Shown: one piece after another, positions 8,184-16,645 of the stretch
Layout of the letters: every line of letters begins with the position of its first letter
How positions within the stretch are numbered: position 1 is the stretch's first letter
DNA from: Ilumatobacteraceae bacterium
Lineage (GTDB): Bacteria > Actinomycetota > Acidimicrobiia > Acidimicrobiales > Ilumatobacteraceae
Reading direction: 5' to 3'
Length of the DNA: 40,079 nt
Assembly: GCA_022843125.1 (NCBI GenBank)
Contig: JALHOG010000048.1
Coordinates: 1-40,079, forward strand
The notes under the pieces: model-generated
Databases searched by the model: none
The model's input: only the letters and a program-made list of their open reading frames with translations
What the model was told of the DNA's origin: nothing
Program-made: the position numbers and the translations under genes

Positions 8184-8972
8184 TCAGACGAAGGTCACGC
8201 GGACGGCGCCGACGCCGTCGAACTCGGCGACGATCGCGTCGCCCGCCTCGGCCTCGAACACGTCGGTCGTCACGCCGGTGGTCACCACGTCGCCCGGGCG
8301 CAGGTCGAGCCCGAACCGGGGCAGCTCGTCGGCCAGCCACCGCATCACCTCCAACGGGTCGCCGAGGACGGCCGCACCCGAACCCGCGGTGACCTGCTCG
8401 CCGTTGCGGACCACGCGCACACCAGCCGACGCAAGGTCGACCCCTCGCCAATCGACCACCTCCGCACCACGCACCCACGCCCCGTGAATGGCGTTGTCGG
8501 CCGCCACCTGGAGTGCACCCACCGTCCACGTCTCGTAGCGGTAGTCGACGATCTCGATCGCCGGGATCACCGCGTCGATGCAGGCGGCGACGGTGGCGTG
8601 GGTGTGGCCGTCCGGACGGCGCGGAACGTCGCGGCCGATACGGAACGCGAACTCGGCCTCGATCACCCGATGATCGAAGTCGGCGGCAGCGAGGCGCGCA
8701 CCATCGCCATGGACGCGGTGCGCGAGTAGCCGGCCGAACAGCGGTCGATCGATCTGCAGCGCCTCCTGGGCGATACGGCTCGTGCACGCGACCTTGTAAC
8801 CGACCGCAGACGCACCGTCCGGCAGGATCCGTTCGACGAGCGCTGCCTGCACCCGGTAGGCGTCGATGAGGGATCGGGGCCGCAACGCCGCCGGGAGGTC
8901 GTCGATCACCCGATGCGACCGGCGGAGATCGGCGAGCAGTTCGGCGGCCGCGATCACCGCACCCGTGTCCAT
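8184..8972 (-). CDS. 2-keto-4-pentenoate hydratase / fumarylacetoacetate hydrolase family protein
   Basis: A 262-residue FAH-superfamily enzyme closest to 2-keto-4-pentenoate hydratases (MhpD/HpaH type), which add water to dienols in meta-cleavage pathways, or to related decarboxylases. Seen: VGYKVACTSRIAQEAL, the metal site VIEAEFAFRIGRD (Glu-x-Glu), AIEIVDYRYE, ADNAIHGAWVRG, VLGDPLEVMRWLADEL and GDVVTTG. The ATG at 8972 gives the family length; a TACGAT box (9005-9010) lies 32 nt upstream. The open frame continues far upstream but there runs antisense to the TetR gene. Likely first gene of the 8972-6090 transcription unit. Confidence 0.85.
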   Translation of the reverse strand: MDTGAVIAAAELLADLRRSHRVIDDLPAALRPRSLIDAYRVQAALVERILPDGASAVGYKVACTSRIAQEALQIDRPLFGRLLAHRVHGDGARLAAADFDHRVIEAEFAFRIGRDVPRRPDGHTHATVAACIDAVIPAIEIVDYRYETWTVGALQVAADNAIHGAWVRGAEVVDWRGVDLASAGVRVVRNGEQVTAGSGAAVLGDPLEVMRWLADELPRFGLDLRPGDVVTTGVTTDVFEAEAGDAIVAEFDGVGAVRVTFV

Positions 8973-9004
8973 CCCGGTCCCCGTTCCCTGATCCACCGGT
9001 CCGG

Positions 9005-9010
9005 ATCGTA
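9005..9010 (-). promoter_or_regulatory. candidate -10 box (TACGAT) of the hydratase-aminotransferase-dioxygenase unit
   Basis: Minus-strand TACGAT 32 nt before the ATG at 8972. It lies back to back with the TetR promoter (9026-9031), so one operator could control both. Flanking CCACCGG (8994-9000) and CCGGGTGG (9018-9025) arms are only weakly inverted. Confidence 0.4.
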
Positions 9011-9025
9011 GGTCGGCCGGGTGGG

Positions 9026-9031
9026 TACGCT
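9026..9031 (+). promoter_or_regulatory. -10 box (TACGCT) of tetR-family gene, leaderless layout
   Basis: TACGCT ends 7 nt before the GTG at 9039. This spacing decides for 9039 over the in-frame GTG at 9021, which would lie upstream of the box. Confidence 0.6.
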
Positions 9032-9038
9032 GCAGCCA

Positions 9039-9677
9039 GTGGCACGACCCAGCCCAGACGTCCGCAAGGCGACCATCCTCGACGCCGTGTTGTCGGTGAT
9101 CATCGATGTCGGCTACACCCAGATGACCGTCGCCGACGTCGCCCGGGTGGCCGGTGTCTCGACGGCGCTCGTGCACTACCACTTCTCGTCCAAGACCGAA
9201 CTGATCATCGCCGCGCTGCGAGCTGCATGCGTCGACGACAAACAGCTCCGCGAGTCGTTCGCTGCCGCCGACGCCAGCGCACTGGCCCGGCTCGATCGGG
9301 TGCTGTGTGGCACGATGCCCGCCGACCCCGCCGACGCCTCGTGGCTGCTGTGGATCGAGACGTGGGGCGAGACCCGCCGCGAACCGGCGATCCGCGACGT
9401 GATGGACGATCTCAATCAGCACGAACATCGCGTGCTCGTGGGTCTGATCGCTGCCGGTACGGACGCCGGTGAGTTCCGCTGCGCCGACCCCGGCGCAGCG
9501 GCCGAGCGACTGATGGCCTTGCGAGACGGCCTGGCGATCCAGTTCACCCTGTTCAACGACGACCAGCCGGCCGACCGGTTCCGCGAGCTCCTCCGAGGCT
9601 CGTTGCGCAACAACCTCGGCGTCACCTCGGAGCAGTACGAGCGGCTGCTCGCGACTCACGCTGCGTCCGCTTCGTGA
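9039..9677 (+). CDS. TetR family transcriptional regulator
   Basis: A 212-residue regulator. The N-terminal helix-turn-helix is clear: KATILDAVLSVIIDVGYTQ, then MTVADVARVAGVSTALVHYHF followed by SSKTELIIAALR, the standard TetR DNA-binding block. The remainder (about 60-205) is the helical ligand/dimer domain. It is transcribed divergently from the hydratase/aminotransferase/dioxygenase genes with 66 bp between start codons, the usual arrangement for a local repressor of that unit. The ligand is unknown. Start GTG 9039 chosen by the promoter spacing. Confidence 0.88.
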   Translation: MARPSPDVRKATILDAVLSVIIDVGYTQMTVADVARVAGVSTALVHYHFSSKTELIIAALRAACVDDKQLRESFAAADASALARLDRVLCGTMPADPADASWLLWIETWGETRREPAIRDVMDDLNQHEHRVLVGLIAAGTDAGEFRCADPGAAAERLMALRDGLAIQFTLFNDDQPADRFRELLRGSLRNNLGVTSEQYERLLATHAASAS

Positions 9678-9692
9678 GCCCCTGGCCCGGAT

Positions 9693-9713
9693 AGCGTTTC
9701 GTGGCGAGACGCT
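9693..9713 (+). terminator. candidate terminator hairpin after tetR-family gene
   Basis: Arms 9693-9701 and 9705-9713 pair over 9 bp (one G.T) with a 3-nt loop, 15 nt after the TetR stop codon and before the EamA gene. Confidence 0.45.
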
Positions 9714-9755
9714 GCCCGGTCGAGGAGCACGCGGTCAACCGCATGAACGGAACGG

Positions 9756-10682
9756 GTGAGCGGCGTGGAGCGCACCGACAAGGTAGGAGTCGCTGTCGCC
9801 GGTTCTCTGTTCGCGATCTCTGCGGGCGCGATCTGGAGTTTCGGCACAGTCACCGCCCGGCTCGCTGATCGCACCGACGCGTTCCAATACCTGATCTGGC
9901 GATCGATCGGCATCATCGTCGTGGTCGAGGCGATCGCGCTCCTGCGCCGTGGCCCCAACCGAACCGTCGAGGCGTTCACCAGCGGGCGTCGCATGATGGC
10001 TGCCAACCTGATGCTGCTGCTCGCCTCGATCGGCTTCGTCTACGCCGTCAAGACCACGAGCGCAGCAAACGCTGCCTTCCTCAGTGCAACCACGCCGCTG
10101 TTCGGGGTGATCGTCGCTCGGATCTTCCTCGACGAGCGTCTCAATCGCCGCACCGGCTTCGCGATCGGATTGGCGTTCACCGGCCTGGCGGTCATGGTGC
10201 TCGGCGACTTCGGAGTCGGCAATGTCGCCGGCGATCTGGCGGCGATTGCGTCAGCAGTCGGCTTCGCCTGCTACACCGCCATCGTCCGCTCCGCCCCGGA
10301 ACGCGACTGGGCGCCGGTGCTCCCCGGATACGCCCTGATCATGATCGTCATCTGCGGAGCCGTGACACTCTCGAACGGCAGGGCGCTCGTCCCTCCGGCC
10401 TTCGACGCCAGCCTGGCGCTGCTGCACGGTGGCCTGTTCATCGTGGGCGGAACGCTGCTGTACAACAGCGCGTCGAGGTCGGTCCCTGCGGCGGCGATGA
10501 CCGTGTTCGCGCAGACCGAAATGGTGCTCGTGCCGATCTGGGCGTTCATCGTCCTCGCCGAGCGCCCGGCGACGACGACCCTCATCGGGGGCACGATCAT
10601 CATGGTTGCGGTCGTCGGCAAGGCACTCCTCGACGCACGCGACCAGCGCGCCGTCACGGAGTCCGCGCTCGTCGCGAGTTGA
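9756..10682 (+). CDS. EamA family (DMT superfamily) transporter
   Basis: A 308-residue membrane protein with about ten hydrophobic segments in two EamA repeats (roughly 15-150 and 160-295). Seen: [40 protein letters not shown] with [19 protein letters not shown], and [20 protein letters not shown] in the second repeat. It is clearly different from the other EamA gene at 5108. Substrate unknown; export of small organic molecules is typical. Start GTG 9756 is uncertain (GTG 9765 also possible); GGAACGG just upstream is a weak ribosome site. Confidence 0.84.
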   Translation: MSGVERTDKVGVAVAGSLFAISAGAIWSFGTVTARLADRTDAFQYLIWRSIGIIVVVEAIALLRRGPNRTVEAFTSGRRMMAANLMLLLASIGFVYAVKTTSAANAAFLSATTPLFGVIVARIFLDERLNRRTGFAIGLAFTGLAVMVLGDFGVGNVAGDLAAIASAVGFACYTAIVRSAPERDWAPVLPGYALIMIVICGAVTLSNGRALVPPAFDASLALLHGGLFIVGGTLLYNSASRSVPAAAMTVFAQTEMVLVPIWAFIVLAERPATTTLIGGTIIMVAVVGKALLDARDQRAVTESALVAS

Positions 10683-10759
10683 TCGCTAGCCTCGACAACC
10701 TCCGGCTGCCGCGCCACCGCACGGCCTTGCCCTTCGTCGCACGAGCCAAGGACACCCAC

Positions 10760-12433
<1,674 letters not shown>

Positions 12434-12435
12434 CG

Positions 12436-12482
12436 GTGTGACGGTATGGGCCAGGGTGGATGCCAGACCCATACCGTCACAC
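12436..12482. terminator. bidirectional hairpin, related to the 18261 palindrome
   Basis: Arms 12436-12450 and 12468-12482 form a perfect 15-bp stem around a 17-nt loop, filling the 51-nt gap between convergent ettA and dinB. The arm ends (GTGACGG and CCGTCAC with TGGG/CCCA inside, plus CAGACCCA) match the palindrome at 18261-18334, so it is a member of the same repeat family acting as terminator. Confidence 0.75.
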
Positions 12483-12484
12483 GA

Positions 12485-13690
12485 TCAGTCGGGAAGCTTG
12501 GGGACTTCGAAGCCTGCGCGGCGATGGAGCAGTGAGCCGCGCACGATCGCTCCGGCACCGAAGCGATCCTTCAGCGCGTCGACCGTGTCGTCGAGCCGTG
12601 ACGGATCCTTGCGCCCGAACGGGAGCAGCATCTGCTCGGGTTCGAGCACGGTGCTGGACAGGTTGCCCACCGACAGGCCGATCAGCGTGAGCCCGCGCAC
12701 CTCGATCGTGCCACGTTCGGCGCGCAGCACCGACACGGCGACGTCGGCGAGCGCCGTGGTCGAGGCCGTCGGAAAGGCGAGCGTTCGCGCCCGGGCGGCA
12801 CGCGAGAAGTCGTCATAGCGGAACCGCACGGTGACCGTGCGCCCGACGCGATCGGCGCGACGCATGCGACGCGCGACCCGATCGACGATGCCGAGCAGGA
12901 GCGCCTCGAGCGTGTCGAACGCCTTCGGGCCACGCCCCAGCGCCGACTGCGAGCCGATCGATCCGCGTCGCTTGCCCACCTCGACCGGCCGCGGGTCGAG
13001 ATTGTGGGCGAGCGCGTGGAGATGACGCCCGCTTCCTCGCCCCAGCATCGCGGTGAGGTGCGACTCGGCGAGCGCAGCGACCTCCCCGACCGTGTGGATG
13101 CCGCGCTCGTGCAACCGGCGCTCGGTGACCGGTCCGACGCCCCAAAGACGGCCGACGGGGAGCGGATGGAGGAACTCGAGCTCGCGATCGGGCTCGACGA
13201 CGAGCAGCCCGTCCGGCTTGGCGACACCGCTCGCGACCTTGGCGAGGAACTTGGTGCGGGCCACGCCGACCGTGATCGCCAGCCCGACCTGTGAAGCGAC
13301 GCGGGCCCGGAGCCGCTGAGCGATCTCGACAGGTTCGCCCGCGATGCGCAGCAACCCGCTCACATCGAGGAACGCCTCGTCGATCGAGAGCCCTTCGACG
13401 AGCGGCGTGGTGTCGTGGAAGACGTCGAACACCTGTCGGCTGGCTTCGGTGTACGCATCGAAGCGGGGCGGGACGACCACGAGGTCGCGGCAGCAGCGCC
13501 GGGCGAGGTGTTCGGGCATGGGAGCGCTCACGCCGCGCCGCTTCGCCTCGTAGCTCGCAGCCAGCACCACACCCCCACCGACGGCGACCGGGCGACCCCG
13601 AAGCCGTGGATCGTCGCGCTGTTCGACCGACGCGTAGAACGAGTCGAGATCGGCGTGCAGGATCGAGGCGGTCGCCGCGGTTCGACTCAT
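12485..13690 (-). CDS. dinB: DNA polymerase IV (Y-family translesion polymerase)
   Basis: A 401-residue Y-family polymerase that copies past damaged template bases. Seen: ILHADLDSFYASVEQRDDP with catalytic Asp14, YEAKRRGVSAPMP, GLSIDEAFLDVSG with Asp104/Glu105, the thumb helix-hairpin-helix GRLWGVGPVTERRLHERGIH and the little-finger region from about 250. The C-terminal part includes LEPEQMLLPF, resembling a beta-clamp-binding segment (Q-x-x-L-P-F). The start at 13690 abuts a LexA box (13691-13704), so SOS induction is expected. It is divergent from the CysQ-like gene. Confidence 0.93.
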   Translation of the reverse strand: MSRTAATASILHADLDSFYASVEQRDDPRLRGRPVAVGGGVVLAASYEAKRRGVSAPMPEHLARRCCRDLVVVPPRFDAYTEASRQVFDVFHDTTPLVEGLSIDEAFLDVSGLLRIAGEPVEIAQRLRARVASQVGLAITVGVARTKFLAKVASGVAKPDGLLVVEPDRELEFLHPLPVGRLWGVGPVTERRLHERGIHTVGEVAALAESHLTAMLGRGSGRHLHALAHNLDPRPVEVGKRRGSIGSQSALGRGPKAFDTLEALLLGIVDRVARRMRRADRVGRTVTVRFRYDDFSRAARARTLAFPTASTTALADVAVSVLRAERGTIEVRGLTLIGLSVGNLSSTVLEPEQMLLPFGRKDPSRLDDTVDALKDRFGAGAIVRGSLLHRRAGFEVPKLPD

Positions 13691-13704
13691 CGAACACATG
13701 TTCG
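13691..13704. promoter_or_regulatory. LexA (SOS) box upstream of dinB
   Basis: CGAACACATGTTCG matches the actinobacterial/Gram-positive SOS box CGAAC-N4-GTTCG exactly in both half sites. It directly abuts the dinB start codon, and it lies 41 bp before the divergent CysQ-like start, which it could also influence. Confidence 0.85.
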
Positions 13705-13745
13705 CAGATCGGCGGGGGCGACGCCAGACCCGACATACTGGCCCG

Positions 13746-14540
13746 ATGTCGTCGGCCGCCTCCTCGCACCGCGACGATGCACTGGAGGACGCACCCGAGA
13801 CCGATGCCCAGCTGGCCAACCGGTTGGCCGAGGAGGCCGGTGTGGTGCTGGTCGACCTCCGCGAGTCGATGTGGCGCGACGGCGCCCACGCGTGGGACGT
13901 GATGGACCACGGCGATGCCACGAGCCACCGCTTCATCGCCGCCGAGCTCAGGCGCCACCGACCCGACGACGCCGTGCTCGACGAAGAGGGCGTCGAGGAT
14001 GCCCGCCGTTTCACGAGCGACCGCGTCTGGATCATCGACCCGCTCGACGGCACGCGTGAGTTCGGTGAGGCCGGCCGGCACGACTGGGCTGTACACGTTG
14101 CGCTCTGGGATCGCGACCATTTCGTTGCTGGTGCCGTCTCGCTCCCAGCGCTCGACCTGGTCCTGTCGACCGACCCGGCACCACCGCTGCCCGCCGTGGA
14201 ACGCGAGCGTCCCCGCCTCATCACGTCACGGCATCGTGCGCCGTATGCGGCCGTGATCGTCGCCAACGCGCTCGGTTGCGATGCGGTCCGTCTCGGTTCC
14301 GCCGGAGCGAAGGCGATGGCAGTCGTCATGGGCGAGGCCGACATCTACATCCATGACGGCGGCATGTACCAGTGGGACTCAGCGGCACCGGCGGCAGTCG
14401 CGCTCGCGGCCGGCTTGCACGTCAGCCGGCTCGACGGGACCCCGATCGTCTACAACGCCCGCGACCCGTGGCTCCCCGATCTCATCATCTGCCGGCCGGA
14501 GCTCGCCGACGCCGTCCTCGATGCGCTCTGGGGGCGTTGA
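13746..14540 (+). CDS. cysQ: inositol monophosphatase family protein, CysQ-like 3'(2'),5'-bisphosphate nucleotidase
   Basis: A 264-residue Li-sensitive Mg-dependent phosphatase. Seen: metal ligands in LDEEG (Glu80/81), WIIDPLDGTREF (Asp98, Asp101) and YQWDSAAPAAVAL (Asp211). The DGTREF form and the overall shape resemble actinobacterial CysQ (PAP phosphatase, with some inositol-phosphate and fructose bisphosphate activity) more than SuhB. It would remove the PAP left by sulfate assimilation. The CATACT box 6 nt before the ATG is a near-consensus leaderless promoter. An exact substrate call needs biochemistry. Confidence 0.8.
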   Translation: MSSAASSHRDDALEDAPETDAQLANRLAEEAGVVLVDLRESMWRDGAHAWDVMDHGDATSHRFIAAELRRHRPDDAVLDEEGVEDARRFTSDRVWIIDPLDGTREFGEAGRHDWAVHVALWDRDHFVAGAVSLPALDLVLSTDPAPPLPAVERERPRLITSRHRAPYAAVIVANALGCDAVRLGSAGAKAMAVVMGEADIYIHDGGMYQWDSAAPAAVALAAGLHVSRLDGTPIVYNARDPWLPDLIICRPELADAVLDALWGR

Positions 14541-14550
14541 CACGGGGCCG

Positions 14551-14556
14551 TAGACT
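14551..14556 (+). promoter_or_regulatory. -10 box (TAGACT) of the His-rich membrane protein gene
   Basis: TAGACT ends 6 nt before the ATG at 14563, 10 nt after the preceding stop codon. The gene thus seems to have its own leaderless promoter. Confidence 0.55.
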
Positions 14557-14562
14557 CCCGCC

Positions 14563-16551
14563 ATGAGCACCCTCGAGGTCGACCTCCACGAGTCGACAGG
14601 TGACGAGCTCAACGGCGGGCCGCCGACGCCTTCGAGTCCGCCGCCACGAGCACCCCGTCTCGCAATTGCGAGCATCGCGTCGGGTGCCGCTGCCGTGCTC
14701 CACGCGGCAGCAGCCGGCATCCACGCCGACAACGCCGGGCTGGCGCGCCTGTTCATCGCACTCGCCGTCTTCCAAGCGGCCGCTGCGATCACCGGTTTCA
14801 TCCGCGACGACCAACGGGCGAGCTGGGCGCTCGTCGTCGTGAATCTCGTCGCCCTCGCCGGCTGGGTCGTCACCCGGTTGAGCGGGATCGAGTGGATCAA
14901 CGGGCTCGAGTTCCCCGAGCGACCGCAGCTCGCCGACTCGATCGCGGCCGCGTTCGCGGCGGTCGCCGTTGCCGGTGCCGTCGCCGCGGCCCGACCCGGT
15001 GCACGGCCAGTCGCCCGATCTGCCGTCACCAACGCCGCCCTGCTCGCCGGCGTCCTCCTCGTCCCGGCGCTGATCGACACCACGTCCCACGATCACGGTG
15101 GGAGCGGCAGCCACGGCCACGGAGGCGACGCAGTCGCCATCGCCGGTTCGGGCGACGCGGTCGTACACGGCGACGACGGCCATGCCGACGACGGGCACGG
15201 TCATTCGTCCGACACCGGCGGTGGCAGCGGCATCAGCAGCGGAGGCGACATCGACGCAGCGCTCGGTCAACTCGTCGGCGACCAGCTGGTCACCGACCAC
15301 GCCCACACCTGGCCCCGACCGTGGGACCCCACCCAGACGATCGACTTCTCGGGCGTCGACGGCGTGACGCCACAGCAGCAGGCGCGAGCCGAGCAGCTCG
15401 CGCGCGACACCCTCCGCGATCTGCCCGCCTTCGCCGATGTGGCGAGTCTGCCTGGTCTCGGCTATCAGTCGATCGGCGATGCCTCGACGGGGTTCGAGCA
15501 CTTCGTCAATTACGGCCTGATCGGTGACGAGGTGTTCCTCGACCCGACCCAGCCCGAGTCGCTCGTGTTCCGCGTCGACGGCGACGAGCGCACCCTTGTG
15601 TCCGCGATGTTCATCGCCGGCGGGCGCCCGGTCGACGATCCGGAGCTGGTCGACTTCGGCGGTGCGCTGATGCAGTGGCACGTGCACGACAACCTGTGCT
15701 GGGGGCTCGACGAGAACGACGAACCGAAGGTGGTCGCGGTGCTCGAAGCGCCGGGCGACACGTGCCCCGCGCTCTCGATCAACGCCGGCGCCGAGAACCC
15801 CATGGTCCACGTCTGGATCGCGCCGCACGAGTGCGGTCCGTTCGCGGCGCTGGAGGGCCACGGTGCAGGGCAGGTCGACCCGGCCGCCGGGGCCAGGATC
15901 GACCAGTGCGACCACGCGCACGGTGCCGGTCCAGGATCGGCGTCGCAGGGCGCTCCGTACGATCCGACGAAGCCGATCGATCTCGGCGGGATGCCCGGGA
16001 TCACCCCCGAGGAGCAGGCGTTCGCCGAGAATCTCGTCGCGGCGACGCTGCGCGATCTGCCCCAGTGGGCCGACGTCGATGTCGCCGAGGCTGCCGGGTT
16101 CCGATCGATCGGCGATGCCGCCACCGGCCACGAGCACTACATCCAGTGGGACTGGATCGACGACGACGTGCTGCTCGACCCCGACCGTCCCGAGAGCCTC
16201 GTCTTCGCCCCCGGGCCCGGCGGTGAGAAGCAACTCGTCGCGGCGATGTTCATGCTCCCGCGCAGCTATGGCCTCGACGACGTGCCGGCGTGGGGTGGCG
16301 CGCTGATGCAGTGGCACGTCCACGGCGACCTGTGCTTCACGAACGACCCCGACGGACCGAGGGTGGCCGGCACCAAAGAGCTCGGTACGCCGTGCCGGGA
16401 ACCGCTGATCGATGCGACGCCGTCGCCGATGATCCACGTGTGGATCACACCCAATGCGTGCGGCCCGTTCGCCGCGCTCGAGGGCATCGCCGGCGGGCAG
16501 GTTCCCGAGGGCGAAGCCGTCCTGTGCGATCACGTGCACGGATCCGCCTGA
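14563..16551 (+). CDS. uncharacterised membrane protein with His-rich linker and duplicated His/Cys-rich domain
   Basis: A 662-residue protein that I cannot assign to a named family. Residues 1-31 are Pro-rich; about five hydrophobic segments span 33-55, 61-80, 88-106, 126-144 and 153-172. Residues 176-214 form a Gly/His/Asp linker with eight His (HDHGG, SHGHGG, DGHADDGHGH). Two copies of a ~200-residue domain follow (about 250-454 and 463-660), offset by 212 residues. Both keep SIGDA(S/A)TGxEH, (F/W)GGALMQWHVH (His373/His585), a Leu-Cys just after it, PM(V/I)HVWI, CGPFAALEG and CDH(A/V)HG. The conserved His and Cys suggest a metal site, probably outside the membrane; that is inference. Metal binding or delivery is one possibility, but no partner gene supports it. 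Confidence 0.8.
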   Translation: MSTLEVDLHESTGDELNGGPPTPSSPPPRAPRLAIASIASGAAAVLHAAAAGIHADNAGLARLFIALAVFQAAAAITGFIRDDQRASWALVVVNLVALAGWVVTRLSGIEWINGLEFPERPQLADSIAAAFAAVAVAGAVAAARPGARPVARSAVTNAALLAGVLLVPALIDTTSHDHGGSGSHGHGGDAVAIAGSGDAVVHGDDGHADDGHGHSSDTGGGSGISSGGDIDAALGQLVGDQLVTDHAHTWPRPWDPTQTIDFSGVDGVTPQQQARAEQLARDTLRDLPAFADVASLPGLGYQSIGDASTGFEHFVNYGLIGDEVFLDPTQPESLVFRVDGDERTLVSAMFIAGGRPVDDPELVDFGGALMQWHVHDNLCWGLDENDEPKVVAVLEAPGDTCPALSINAGAENPMVHVWIAPHECGPFAALEGHGAGQVDPAAGARIDQCDHAHGAGPGSASQGAPYDPTKPIDLGGMPGITPEEQAFAENLVAATLRDLPQWADVDVAEAAGFRSIGDAATGHEHYIQWDWIDDDVLLDPDRPESLVFAPGPGGEKQLVAAMFMLPRSYGLDDVPAWGGALMQWHVHGDLCFTNDPDGPRVAGTKELGTPCREPLIDATPSPMIHVWITPNACGPFAALEGIAGGQVPEGEAVLCDHVHGSA

Positions 16552-16571
16552 TCGCCGATCGGTGGCGGCCG

Positions 16572-16593
16572 CTCGGTGACCGACGTCACCGGG
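16572..16593 (+). terminator. candidate terminator hairpin after the His-rich protein gene
   Basis: Arms 16572-16580 and 16585-16593 pair over 9 bp (one T.G) with a CGAC tetraloop, 20 nt after the stop at 16551. A second 6-bp hairpin (16621-16636) lies just before the next start codon. Confidence 0.5.
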
Positions 16594-16645
16594 TGCTCTG
16601 TGCGCTCATCGGGAGACCGGCTCGCCGAGGGGCGAGAATGGCCCG

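Noticed and set aside
8993..9025. TetR operator as CCACCGG...CCGGGTGG inverted repeat
   Set aside because: The arms are short and need a one-base insertion to pair; spacing is long. Kept only as a remark in the promoter entry.
14537..14542. TTGACA as a -35 box for the His-rich protein gene
   Set aside because: It is only 8 nt from the TAGACT box (about 17 needed) and overlaps the preceding stop codon.
14485..16539. A 684-codon minus-strand open frame opposite the His-rich protein
   Set aside because: The plus strand shows a duplicated conserved domain and membrane segments; the minus frame is Arg/Asp/Val-rich with no domain.
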